A DNA stretch of 7,539 nt, from assembly GCA_946183895.1 (NCBI GenBank), contig CAMHDX010000040.1:1-7539 (forward strand). The letters run 5' to 3'. This DNA comes from an uncultured Porphyromonadaceae bacterium (GTDB lineage: Bacteria; Bacteroidota; Bacteroidia; Bacteroidales; Muribaculaceae). The stretch's first letter is position 1, and the number at the start of each line of letters is the position of its first letter. The notes under the pieces are model-generated. The model searched no databases. It was not told where the DNA came from and saw only the letters and a list, made by a program, of their open reading frames with translations. A program made the position numbers and the translations under genes. Shown here in pieces: positions 7,539 through 7,539 of this stretch.

Positions 7539-7539
7539 A

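Overview
The window looks like a chromosomal piece of a GC-rich Bacteroidota, probably Bacteroidales. The evidence is threefold: no Shine-Dalgarno-like purine run precedes any start, the long REC/ATP-grasp protein is of a type I associate with this phylum, and the lipoprotein at the right end has a short signal peptide and lipobox with a degenerate Rieske-like core. No mobile element, RNA gene or CRISPR array is visible. The coding sequence is uniformly GC-rich with strongly GC-ending codons, which produces many long antisense shadow frames. I cannot fix the genus from sequence alone.

Layout. Positions 1-125 are non-coding or the tail of something upstream, ending in a short AT-rich heptad repeat directly before the first gene. 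Three rightward genes follow, tightly packed: sbcD (126-1286), sbcC (1283-3979, overlapping sbcD by ATGA) and a 984-residue protein (4004-6958). The last carries two receiver-like domains and a PEP-synthase-type ATP-grasp domain. A 79-base convergent spacer with a small hairpin follows. The final gene runs leftward (7538-7038) and encodes a 166-residue predicted lipoprotein with a Rieske-like cysteine pattern.

How the genes work together. SbcC and SbcD form the Mre11/Rad50-type nuclease, which opens hairpins and trims blocked DNA ends. All motifs expected for activity are present: metal ligands in SbcD, and Walker A, Q-loop, zinc hook, ABC signature, Walker B and H-loop in SbcC. The third gene begins 24 bases after sbcC on the same strand and may be cotranscribed, but its function is not known to me. 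It keeps the nucleotide-binding half of a dikinase and lacks the phospho-histidine swivel and PEP/pyruvate barrel that normally complete such enzymes. Those domains are replaced by an N-terminal signalling module and a distinct C-terminal block. This protein is the most interesting item in the window. The lipoprotein is separate and convergent, with no evident link to DNA repair.
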